Positions 46,992 through 55,086 of a DNA stretch of 64,000 nt are shown here, one piece after another (within the stretch, counting starts at the first letter, position 1; every line of letters begins with the position of its first letter). Origin of the DNA: Candidatus Bandiella numerosa (GTDB taxonomy: Bacteria > Pseudomonadota > Alphaproteobacteria > Rickettsiales > Midichloriaceae); contig NZ_CP104164.1 of NCBI RefSeq assembly GCF_029981845.1, forward strand, positions 558,001-622,000, in the 5' to 3' direction. Position numbers and translations under genes: made by a program. The notes under the pieces were generated by a model. The model had not been told where the DNA came from. It worked only from the letters and a program-made list of their open reading frames with translations, and did not search any database.

Positions 46992-48367
46992 TAGATTTAA
47001 CCAACTTTAATAATTGTAAAATCGGAATATTCGGTTTGGGTAAAACGGGCGTTGATTCTCTTAATGCCTTTTTAACAAAGAATACTCAGATCTTTGCATG
47101 GGATGATAATAAGGAAAACATTTTACGTATCAAAAAAACAATAAATAAAGATAAGAATATTCATTTTTCTAATGTAATTGATCCATTCGATGTTAAGAAA
47201 TTAGATTTTGTAATTGTAAGTCCTGGAGTTCCTTATAAATATCCTACTGCGCATAAAATATTTTCAATTTGCGAAAGATATAAAATTCCAATTATCACAG
47301 ATATTGATATATTATTTAAGGTATGCCCGGTAGCTAATTATATTGGAGTTACTGGAACGAATGGTAAATCAACCACGGTATCTCTAATTTATCACATTTT
47401 AAGTGCAAATAACTACAAATCAGCTCTAGGAGGTAATATCGGAACTCCTGTGTTAAGTCTTCCACATTTTAATAATGCAACAGAGCATTATGTTATTGAA
47501 CTATCATCTTATCAACTTGATTTAATGAGAGATTATAAATTCAATATTGCATCACTTCTCAGTATTACCCCTGATCATTTAGATAGATATGAGACCTTTG
47601 AGGATTACAAAAATGCTAAAACAAAAATATTCCATAATCAAAATGAAAATGATTTTGCTGTAATATCTTTGAATAATGAAGTTAATAGAGTAATTTTTAA
47701 GGAACTCAAGCTGATAAACAAGCAGAAAATTATACCAGTATCTAGTAAAGAAGCTTTAGAAGGCGGTATCTCTGTGATAAATGACAAAATTTATGATAAT
47801 TATTTTGAACATAAAATTTTTAACCTCAAGGTGCCCAATAGTTTAATTGGTTCTCATAATGCCGAAAACATAGCTATAGCATATGCAACAGCTAGAGCAC
47901 TTAAAATTGAACCTGTAAACATTGTTAATTCACTCAATTCATTCATTGGATTGCCTCACAGAATGGAATTGTTTTTTCAAACTAACAACCTAACTTTTAT
48001 TAATGATAGTAAAGCTACAAATATTGCTTCTTGTAAAGAAGCCTTAGACTCCTTTACAGATATTTACTGGATTGCAGGAGGAATATTTAAAGAAAAAAGC
48101 ACAAATGAGCTTTGTAATCATCTTAAAGAAGTGAGGCACTGCTATTTAGTTGGCAAAGATGCAGACAAATTTGTACAGGTATTGAAAGAGAATAAAATAC
48201 CATACTCTACTAGCAAAACAATTGAAAACGCTCTAAGTGAAATCAGAGATACAGTCAAAAATGGCACTATCTTGCTTTCTCCTTGTTGCTCTTCGTTCGA
48301 CCAATGGAAAAATTTTGAAGAAAGGGGTGACAGATTTAAAGATTTGGTTTTTGATATGTTTCTCTAA
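46988..48367 (+). CDS. murD: UDP-N-acetylmuramoyl-L-alanine--D-glutamate ligase
   Basis: Adds D-glutamate to UDP-MurNAc-L-Ala in peptidoglycan precursor synthesis. 459 residues. N-terminal GIFGLGKTGVDS, the ATP loop GVTGTNGKSTTVSLIYH near residue 115, SSYQLD near 170, SITPDHLDRY near 193, and FINDSKATNIAS near 335. Overlaps the YraN gene. Together with murF and mltG in this window it indicates an active cell-wall pathway. Confidence 0.96.
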   Translation: MIDLTNFNNCKIGIFGLGKTGVDSLNAFLTKNTQIFAWDDNKENILRIKKTINKDKNIHFSNVIDPFDVKKLDFVIVSPGVPYKYPTAHKIFSICERYKIPIITDIDILFKVCPVANYIGVTGTNGKSTTVSLIYHILSANNYKSALGGNIGTPVLSLPHFNNATEHYVIELSSYQLDLMRDYKFNIASLLSITPDHLDRYETFEDYKNAKTKIFHNQNENDFAVISLNNEVNRVIFKELKLINKQKIIPVSSKEALEGGISVINDKIYDNYFEHKIFNLKVPNSLIGSHNAENIAIAYATARALKIEPVNIVNSLNSFIGLPHRMELFFQTNNLTFINDSKATNIASCKEALDSFTDIYWIAGGIFKEKSTNELCNHLKEVRHCYLVGKDADKFVQVLKENKIPYSTSKTIENALSEIRDTVKNGTILLSPCCSSFDQWKNFEERGDRFKDLVFDMFL

Positions 48368-48623
48368 AGCTTTTTGAAAGTAAGAAATTGGAAAAATCTG
48401 TTAATGAAACAGCTTTTATTCCTCTAAATAATGAATACAAAGTTCCTAGTATTATTCCTAATTTATACTGATATTTATAACTAAATGGAAAAAATTCCTC
48501 AAATATAAGTGATATAGCTATAGCTTGCATTGCCAATATTCCAATAGTGACTATTATCGATGACTTTGTTAGTGAGGAATGAACAAAGTCGATGCCAATT
48601 GGAGAGATTATTACGCCTTTCAT
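48336..48623 (-). CDS. Possible small membrane protein
   Basis: A 95-codon frame from an ATG at 48623; a TTG at 48680 would give 114. Contains a convincing hydrophobic helix (VTIGILAMQAIAISLIF) and a second weaker one before a basic end. No plus-strand frame competes for 48368-48720. It overlaps the murD end by 32 bases, tail to tail. No family recognised. It could be a chance ORF. Confidence 0.35.
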   Translation of the reverse strand: MKGVIISPIGIDFVHSSLTKSSIIVTIGILAMQAIAISLIFEEFFPFSYKYQYKLGIILGTLYSLFRGIKAVSLTDFSNFLLSKSFRETYQKPNL

Positions 48624-48747
48624 TTTATATAGTAGAATTGATATTGATGCAGTTTCTTCAAATTTAAAATCTAATGACAATAAAGTAGACTAAAATCAAC
48701 AATACTGATAATAATTATTAAGAATAAAATTTGTAATAAGGTTTATT

Positions 48748-49050
48748 TTGTCAGACAGCAAGAAGATTTCACAAGAATTGTATAATCTGAAAGATGAATT
48801 AGTTAATAATAAACTCAAGGATGTTAATTTTGATACTTTAGACCTAATTAACATTGTTAACGATGAAAATGGTAATAATGATAATGATAATGAGTTAGGT
48901 AGTACTCTTAGTAATGGTAGATCAGTAGAAGAATTAGTTAAAGAGATTTTGAGGCCAGAGTTAACGAAGTGGCTTAATGATAATCTACCTGCAATTGTTA
49001 AGCAATTAGTTGACAAAGAGATAAAGAAAATTATTCCCAAAGATGAATAG
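48748..49050 (+). CDS. popZ: PopZ-like polar organising protein (DUF2497)
   Basis: 100 residues from a TTG start. The C-terminal half has the DUF2497/PopZ pattern VEELVKEILRPELTKWLNDN then LPAIVKQLVDKEIKKI. In Caulobacter this part builds the polar matrix that anchors the centromere protein ParB and signalling proteins. The N-terminal part is acidic and Asn-rich, suggesting disorder, as in PopZ. Overlaps the start of the ankyrin gene by 8 bases. Confidence 0.75.
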   Translation: MSDSKKISQELYNLKDELVNNKLKDVNFDTLDLINIVNDENGNNDNDNELGSTLSNGRSVEELVKEILRPELTKWLNDNLPAIVKQLVDKEIKKIIPKDE

Positions 49051-50551
49051 AATATTTTTTATTGTTATTTATTTTTTAATATTGCAGAATTTTTTATTAA
49101 ATAGTGTTCTTGCAGATTCCGGGTTTTCAAGTGATTTTATTGAGCAAGCTAAAAAATTAGGTATAAATATTGGCCAAAATTTAGACCAAAAAGTTAGTGA
49201 TAATGATTTATCCAATACTTCTAATTCACAATCAATACCAGATTTGAAATTGCCATCGCTACCAAAACCTGAAGAGAAGCCAGATTTGAAATTGCCATCG
49301 CCACCGAAACCGGAAGAGAAGCCAGATGTGAAATTGCCATCGCCACCGAAACCGGAAGAGAAGCCAGATGTAAAAATTAATGTGAAGGCAGACAAGGTAG
49401 AGGATAAAAAGATGCACAATAATAAGAAGCAAGAATTGAAGCAGAAGGTTAGTAAAAAACTTAGCAATATAATGGATAAAAAGAATGTAACTGAAGTAGT
49501 TAAAAAACCAAAAACTCTGCCGGCAAAAATAATCCCAAAACAGAAAGTTAAAAAATCTATTACCTATTTTGCTGCACCAGAAGAGGATATTGACAACAAC
49601 CTAAATCAAAAGAATTTCATGAGGAGAAAGCCTTATAGTTATGATGTGAAGCCTCCTCAATATTTGCTAGATATACAAAAAAAAGGTGCAAAAACTAATG
49701 TGCCTAAATTTATGTTTAAAGATGAGCTTTCAAAATTGTTATTTGTTGCAGTTAATGAGCAAGATATTGGAGCAATTAAAGGGTTGTTGCTTAAAGGAGG
49801 AAATATTAATGTGCAAAACAAGGCTAATGAATACACACCATTAATGTATGCTGTGGAGAATAATAAATTGGATTCCTTAAGATACCTGATATTAAGAGGG
49901 GCAAGTTTAAATGTTGTAACTTCTAATAAAATGTCTGCATTACATTTAGCTGCTATAACAAGCAATCTAAAGGCGCTAAGAATTTTATTAAGTGCTGATA
50001 CTGATATATTTCTTCAAGATAAATATAACAAAACTTTTTTCGATTATGTTGAGCCCAACTATAAAAATATGGTAATTAGTGACATCTTTGACACAAGAAA
50101 GGATGCAAGTGATGCTTTGATTGATTTTTGTATTTTAGGGTCTATAGAAGGGGCAAAATTTTCGCTTCAAAATAGAGCCAATGTTAACTCACAAAATCAT
50201 AATGGCGACACACCTCTAATTTTAGCGGTAAGAAATAATAATCCTCAACTTGTCACATACTTATTGAGTGTTGGAGCAGATGAGGCGATAAAAAATAATT
50301 ATAAAGATGATGCTAAGGCAGTAGCCAAGAAAAACAGATACAATAAAATCTTAGATATTATAGAGACGGTGAAGCATAATAAACATCTTCATCTTTTAGG
50401 TATCTCTGAAAATGTTATTCCATATCAATTATCAAATGAAGAGAAGGAGCGGATTGAAAAAAATAAGAAAGAAATAGCCGATAAAAATTTTGCTAATTAT
50501 TCATCACAAGGTGTTTTAGGAAAAATAAATGAAAAACCTAAAAAGAAATAA
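49043..50551 (+). CDS. Exported proline-rich ankyrin-repeat protein
   Basis: 502 residues. An N-terminal signal peptide (about residues 1-24, ending SVLADSG) is followed by a proline/lysine/glutamate segment with three 14-residue repeats of the type PDLKLPSPPKPEEK, then a basic linker. Ankyrin repeats occupy residues about 235-440 (YTPLMYAVENNKLDSLRYLI, MSALHLAAITSNLKALRILL, DTPLILAVRNNNPQLVTYLL). The rigid Pro-Lys stretch resembles TonB-like periplasm-spanning segments. Probably periplasmic or surface located. Partner unknown. Confidence 0.8.
   Translation: MNRIFFIVIYFLILQNFLLNSVLADSGFSSDFIEQAKKLGINIGQNLDQKVSDNDLSNTSNSQSIPDLKLPSLPKPEEKPDLKLPSPPKPEEKPDVKLPSPPKPEEKPDVKINVKADKVEDKKMHNNKKQELKQKVSKKLSNIMDKKNVTEVVKKPKTLPAKIIPKQKVKKSITYFAAPEEDIDNNLNQKNFMRRKPYSYDVKPPQYLLDIQKKGAKTNVPKFMFKDELSKLLFVAVNEQDIGAIKGLLLKGGNINVQNKANEYTPLMYAVENNKLDSLRYLILRGASLNVVTSNKMSALHLAAITSNLKALRILLSADTDIFLQDKYNKTFFDYVEPNYKNMVISDIFDTRKDASDALIDFCILGSIEGAKFSLQNRANVNSQNHNGDTPLILAVRNNNPQLVTYLLSVGADEAIKNNYKDDAKAVAKKNRYNKILDIIETVKHNKHLHLLGISENVIPYQLSNEEKERIEKNKKEIADKNFANYSSQGVLGKINEKPKKK
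49238..49363 (+). repeat. 42-bp tandem repeat, three copies, within the ankyrin gene
   Basis: Units start at 49238, 49280 and 49322, each opening CCAGAT and ending GAAGAGAAG, with a partial fourth unit after 49363. Units 2 and 3 are nearly identical, and unit 1 differs at several bases. In frame (14 residues per unit), so copy-number change would lengthen the Pro-rich arm without a frameshift. Confidence 0.95.
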
Positions 50552-50568
50552 TTTTATAAGTTTGAAGT

Positions 50569-51864
50569 GTGGAGCTGAATTATACCAATTTCAATAATCA
50601 ATTAACTAATTTTATAAATTTACAAAAAATTAAAAAAATTGCTGTCTCCCTGTCAGGAGGAGCGGATAGCATGTGTTTAACTTTCTTATTAAATAAATTT
50701 TGTAAACAAAACAACATATCGTTAGTTGCAATTACAGTAGATCATAAATTAAGAAAGGGCTCTACAATAGAGGCTAATAATATTTATGGGTATTTAGAAA
50801 AATATGGCATTAACCACACTGTATTAACTTGGAACCATAATGAAATTAAATCTAACATTCAAAAAGAAGCAAGAAATGTTAGATATAAAATGCTTTGTGA
50901 TTTTTGTAATGAGAATGGAATAGAGAACTTATTCGTTGCGCACACATATGACGATCAAGCAGAAACAGTTTTATTAAGAATATTACGGGGTAGTGGAATT
51001 GATGGTATTAGTGGAATTAATTCTTTAATTATTATGAATGAAATAAATATAATTAGACCACTTTTAGCATACACAAAAACTCAGATTTTAAATTTTTTAA
51101 AGAAAGAAAATTTACTATGGTTTGAGGATGAATCAAATAAAAATACAAAATTTGATAGAGTCAAAGTTAGAAATTTAATTACTCAACTAGATAAAGATTT
51201 TCAACTTACTGATAGGTTAAATTTACTTTCTGATAATGCAAAAAGAGCAAAAAATTTTATTCACTCCCATGTTGCTGAAATGTTCAAAAAATATTGCATT
51301 ATTGGAGAACTGGGATGTATATCCATAAATCAAGCTGATTTTAATAATTTAGATGAAGAGATCCAATTAAGATTGATAAACCATATAATAAGATATGTTA
51401 GAAATGAGCAAGTGCTATATCCTAGTAGATTAGATAGCTTGAAAATTGCGTTGGCAAATTTACAAAAAATTGGTAACGAAAAATTTACTTTATCCAATTG
51501 CAAAATCCTACTTCATGACAAAATAATATATTTTTATAGGGAATCAAAATATATAGAATCAAAAAAGCCATTATTAAGAGGCGATAATTTATGGGATAAG
51601 AGATATCAAATTTCAATTAATACTAAAGATTTTGAAATTTCTAAATTAACAAAAGATTTCTGGCATAAAATTAAACCAAAAAATTTCATTCATAAAGTGC
51701 CAGGAGATATAATATTTTCTACTCCGATAATATTTTCAGAGAGAAAAGGTATATATATATTGCCACTAAGTAATATTATAAATTCAACAAATATACTTAA
51801 ACTAGGTATTAAAATCAAAGTTGTCCATATATTACCGAAATCTTCTTTTGAAATTTATTGTTAA
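50569..51864 (+). CDS. tilS: tRNA(Ile)-lysidine synthetase
   Basis: Modifies C34 of tRNA-Ile(CAU) to lysidine so that it reads AUA, an abundant codon in AT-rich genomes. 431 residues from GTG. PP-loop ATPase motif VSLSGGADSMCLTFLL near residue 26, VAHTYDDQAETVLLRILRGS near 125, and the downstream NLLWFEDESN block. Usual length. Confidence 0.94.
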   Translation: MELNYTNFNNQLTNFINLQKIKKIAVSLSGGADSMCLTFLLNKFCKQNNISLVAITVDHKLRKGSTIEANNIYGYLEKYGINHTVLTWNHNEIKSNIQKEARNVRYKMLCDFCNENGIENLFVAHTYDDQAETVLLRILRGSGIDGISGINSLIIMNEINIIRPLLAYTKTQILNFLKKENLLWFEDESNKNTKFDRVKVRNLITQLDKDFQLTDRLNLLSDNAKRAKNFIHSHVAEMFKKYCIIGELGCISINQADFNNLDEEIQLRLINHIIRYVRNEQVLYPSRLDSLKIALANLQKIGNEKFTLSNCKILLHDKIIYFYRESKYIESKKPLLRGDNLWDKRYQISINTKDFEISKLTKDFWHKIKPKNFIHKVPGDIIFSTPIIFSERKGIYILPLSNIINSTNILKLGIKIKVVHILPKSSFEIYC

Positions 51865-51909
51865 AAGCAGTAGAATTTTACATCAACGTGATCAAGATAT
51901 GTTATAGAA

Positions 51910-53256
51910 GTGCAAGGACAAAAACAAATACAAAAACTATCTCAAAAAATGGTTTTATCCAGGAATATGCAACAATCTATAAATATTCTTAGCATGCAGA
52001 CAATTGACCTTAAAAATTTTATTGAAAAAGAAATTATAGAAAACCCATTTTTAGAAATGGATGATAGTATGAATTTTGAAAACAACTCCATTAATCAAGT
52101 GTCAATTCATAAAGAGCGATCTGGAGGAGACAATAATTTTAACCAAGAGGAATTGCTTTCTAAATTAGTAGATAAATCTCTAACTTTAAAAGAGTACATT
52201 GTGTCTCAGATAAATCTAACTTTACTAAATAATGATGATAAATTAATTGCTTATTATATGACAGATATGCTTGATGAAAATGGATATCTCAGAAAATCAG
52301 AAAAAAGCATTGCGGAAGAATTAAAAATTCCAGCTCAAAAAATTGAGGCTGTCATTAAAATATTAAAAACATTTGATCCGTTAGGGGTTTTTTCAATAAA
52401 TTTGGAAGAATGTTTAAAAATGCAGGCAATCGAAAAGAATATATATGATGAGAAATTTCAAAAACTCCTAGATAATTTAGATTTACTTGCTAAGTTGGAT
52501 TTCAAATCCTTAAAAAAGGCCTGTGAAATCAGTGAGGAGAATTTACAAAATTTAATTTCGGAGCTTAAAAAGCTCAATCCAAAACCTGGTAGAGATTTCA
52601 TCACTACTGGTGTTCAAATGGCAATACCAGAAATTATGATTGGAGGTAATAAAGAGTATGGTTTTTATCCAGTTTTGAATGATAACGCAATTCCGAATTG
52701 TTTTTATCAAAATTATGTTAACAGCAAACATCTAAATTCTGATGAAAAAGAGTTTTGTTTAAAAAGGAAAAATACAGCAATTGAAATTGTCAATGCATTA
52801 AGTAAAAGGAAAAAATTGTTACTAAATGTAGCTGAAAAAATATTAGAATTTCAGTATGAATTTTTTGCAAATGGGGTGAATTTTTTAAAACCTTTGGTAA
52901 TTACAGATATAGCAAAAAAGCTTGAAGTAAATGAAAGTACTATAAGTAGAATAAGTAATAAATTTATTGAGACACCTCATGGAGTATTTGAAATAAAATT
53001 TTTCTTTTCTTCAAAAATCAAAGCGGAGTTTACAGAAAGCCATCACTCCAGTACCTCGGTTAAAAACAAGATAAAAAATGTAATTTCAGGTGAAGAAAAT
53101 AATAATATATTGTCAGATGAGGCTGTAAGTAATATACTGAAAGAGCATTATAACATTTTGATTTCACGCAGAACTGTGGCTAAATATAGAGAGTCTATGA
53201 AAATTCCATCATCAGCAATTAGAAAAAGGCTAAGAAAAATGAGTGTGCAAAAATGA
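51910..53256 (+). CDS. rpoN: RNA polymerase sigma-54 factor
   Basis: Alternative sigma factor that needs an enhancer-binding ATPase. 448 residues from GTG. The Gln-rich region I is at the start (KLSQKMVLSRNMQQSINILS), the central core-binding region has SDEKEFCLKRKNTAIEIV-like sequence, the HTH has ITDIAKKLEVNESTISRI, and the C-terminal RpoN box is SRRTVAKYRESMKIPSS. Overlaps murF by 4 bases. No activator gene or obvious -24/-12 promoter was found here. Genus Rickettsia lacks rpoN. Confidence 0.95.
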   Translation: MQGQKQIQKLSQKMVLSRNMQQSINILSMQTIDLKNFIEKEIIENPFLEMDDSMNFENNSINQVSIHKERSGGDNNFNQEELLSKLVDKSLTLKEYIVSQINLTLLNNDDKLIAYYMTDMLDENGYLRKSEKSIAEELKIPAQKIEAVIKILKTFDPLGVFSINLEECLKMQAIEKNIYDEKFQKLLDNLDLLAKLDFKSLKKACEISEENLQNLISELKKLNPKPGRDFITTGVQMAIPEIMIGGNKEYGFYPVLNDNAIPNCFYQNYVNSKHLNSDEKEFCLKRKNTAIEIVNALSKRKKLLLNVAEKILEFQYEFFANGVNFLKPLVITDIAKKLEVNESTISRISNKFIETPHGVFEIKFFFSSKIKAEFTESHHSSTSVKNKIKNVISGEENNNILSDEAVSNILKEHYNILISRRTVAKYRESMKIPSSAIRKRLRKMSVQK

Positions 53257-54641
53257 AGGAAATTTTGTGGGATATAAATGAAGTTGGCGAAGCTCTAAAT
53301 AAAATTGTGAAGGGTGAATTTCTAACTCCAATCACAGGAATTTCAATTGACTCAAGAACAATTGAGAAAGGTGATATGTTTTTTGCGTTATCAGGAGAGA
53401 GTTTTAATGGAAATGATTTTATCGATGACGCAATACGAAAAGGAGCTAGCGTGTGTATCTCAGACGATATTCGGGAAGTGAATTTGGTAAACATTAAAAA
53501 AGTAATACAAGTTGATAATGTTTTAGAGGCTCTAAATTCTCTTGCACTATACCGTAGAAAGTCTTTAAAAGGTGTGGTAATTGGGATAACAGGTAGTCTT
53601 GGAAAAACAAGTACTAAAGAAATGTTTAGGTTAGCACTTTCATTATGTGGAAAAACATTTGCAACAAAGAAGAATTTGAACAATCACTATGGATTACCTC
53701 TGTCATTAATCAGCTGCCCTAAAGATGTTGATTTTTGTATATTGGAATTGGGAATGAGTGCTAAAGGAGAAATTGCAAATCTTACCAAAATAGCTAATCC
53801 TAATATAGCTGTTATAACTAATATACACCCAGTACATTTGGAATTTTTTAACTCTATTGAGGAAATTGCCTATGCAAAATCAGAAATTTTTGAAAATATT
53901 GCGCCATCTGGTTTTGGTATATTAAATTCCAATTCTAATCACTTTGAAATCCAAAATAATCAAGCTAAAGAGTATGGAGTGAAAATTTGTACGTTTGGCA
54001 AAAATTCAGAAGCGAATTGTTATATAAAAAATATAGATAGCAACAGTAAAACGTATAAAATAGCTCACATTAATTGCTATAATAAAGATTATACACAGAA
54101 ATTTGGCATTAATGTTGGGGAGCATTTAATATTTAACTCATTAGCTATATTTATCTGTGCTACTTCTTTAAATCTTGATCTAAACTCAATACAAAAATCT
54201 CTTGAAAATTTTAAACCTCAATCTGGTAGAGGTGAAGTAATTGACTTAAAAGGTAACATGAAATTAGTAGATGAATCTTATAATTCAAGTCCTGAGGCGT
54301 TAGCTTCTGCAATACAAAATTTAAAATCGCTAAAAGCTTGTAATTCTCGTGTTATTGCTATACTTGGTGATATGAAGGAATTGGGTGGTAAAGAGATAGA
54401 TTTTCATAAAAATATTAAACTTGATGGTGTTGATAAAATTTTTTGCGTTGGTAAATTAATGGAGAACTTATATAATCATTCCAATCAAGATATTAGGGGG
54501 GCGCGTACTGAAAATTCTGCTCAGATGGCTGAGATTATTACTGATTATCTAAAAGAAGATGATATATTATTGGTGAAGGGTTCTTTAAGTATGAACATGA
54601 AGTTGATTGTTGATAAAATAAAAAGTGAGTTTAAGAAATGA
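53253..54641 (+). CDS. murF: UDP-N-acetylmuramoyl-tripeptide--D-alanyl-D-alanine ligase
   Basis: Adds D-Ala-D-Ala to the muramyl tripeptide precursor. 462 residues. SIDSRTIEKGDMFFAL near residue 32, ATP loop GITGSLGKTSTKEMF near 113, NNHYGLPLSL near 143, ILELGMSAKGEI near 168, and VDESYNSSPEALASAI near 340. Coupled to rpoN upstream (ATGA overlap) and the FeS carrier downstream (4-base overlap). Confidence 0.96.
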   Translation: MKEILWDINEVGEALNKIVKGEFLTPITGISIDSRTIEKGDMFFALSGESFNGNDFIDDAIRKGASVCISDDIREVNLVNIKKVIQVDNVLEALNSLALYRRKSLKGVVIGITGSLGKTSTKEMFRLALSLCGKTFATKKNLNNHYGLPLSLISCPKDVDFCILELGMSAKGEIANLTKIANPNIAVITNIHPVHLEFFNSIEEIAYAKSEIFENIAPSGFGILNSNSNHFEIQNNQAKEYGVKICTFGKNSEANCYIKNIDSNSKTYKIAHINCYNKDYTQKFGINVGEHLIFNSLAIFICATSLNLDLNSIQKSLENFKPQSGRGEVIDLKGNMKLVDESYNSSPEALASAIQNLKSLKACNSRVIAILGDMKELGGKEIDFHKNIKLDGVDKIFCVGKLMENLYNHSNQDIRGARTENSAQMAEIITDYLKEDDILLVKGSLSMNMKLIVDKIKSEFKK

Positions 54642-54973
54642 AGAAAAATATAATCTCAATTACTGATTCTGCTGCTGATCATATTAAGGAGCTACTTAAA
54701 AAAGATAGCAAAAAGCCAATAGGTATTGGTATAAATGTAGAAACTGGTGGTTGCTCAGGCAGTAAGTATAAATTTGAATATATTTACCAGAAAAAAGAAC
54801 TTGATGAAGAAATCAACGATAAAGGTGTAAGAGTTTTTATCAATCCGAACGCTGTATTGAAAGTTTTTGGAACAAAACTTGATTATGTGGATGAAAAGAT
54901 TCAATCAGGCTTTGTTTTTGTCAACCCAAATGAAAAGGGTAAGTGTGGTTGTGGTGAGTCGGTGTTATTATAA
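54638..54973 (+). CDS. A-type iron-sulfur carrier protein (IscA/ErpA family)
   Basis: 111 residues. Conserved cysteines: one in VETGGCSGSKYKFEY near residue 37, and the C-terminal pair in GKCGCGES. A-type carriers pass [4Fe-4S] clusters to apo-enzymes. Whether it is IscA, ErpA or SufA cannot be settled from context, since neighbours are murF and the MFS-HD gene. Overlaps murF by 4 bases. Confidence 0.9.
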   Translation: MKKNIISITDSAADHIKELLKKDSKKPIGIGINVETGGCSGSKYKFEYIYQKKELDEEINDKGVRVFINPNAVLKVFGTKLDYVDEKIQSGFVFVNPNEKGKCGCGESVLL

Positions 54974-55086
54974 TAAATTTTTACAGCAATACAACTTTAA
55001 TTACATATAAATTTTAAAAAAAACTTGATAATTGCATTTATATATGCAAGCCTCTTCGTAGATATAATTTTTGGGAATAAATTATC

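Noticed and set aside
49238..49363. Regular tandem repeats as a possible CRISPR array
   Set aside because: Units are directly adjacent with no spacers and are in frame within an ankyrin gene; it is a coding minisatellite.
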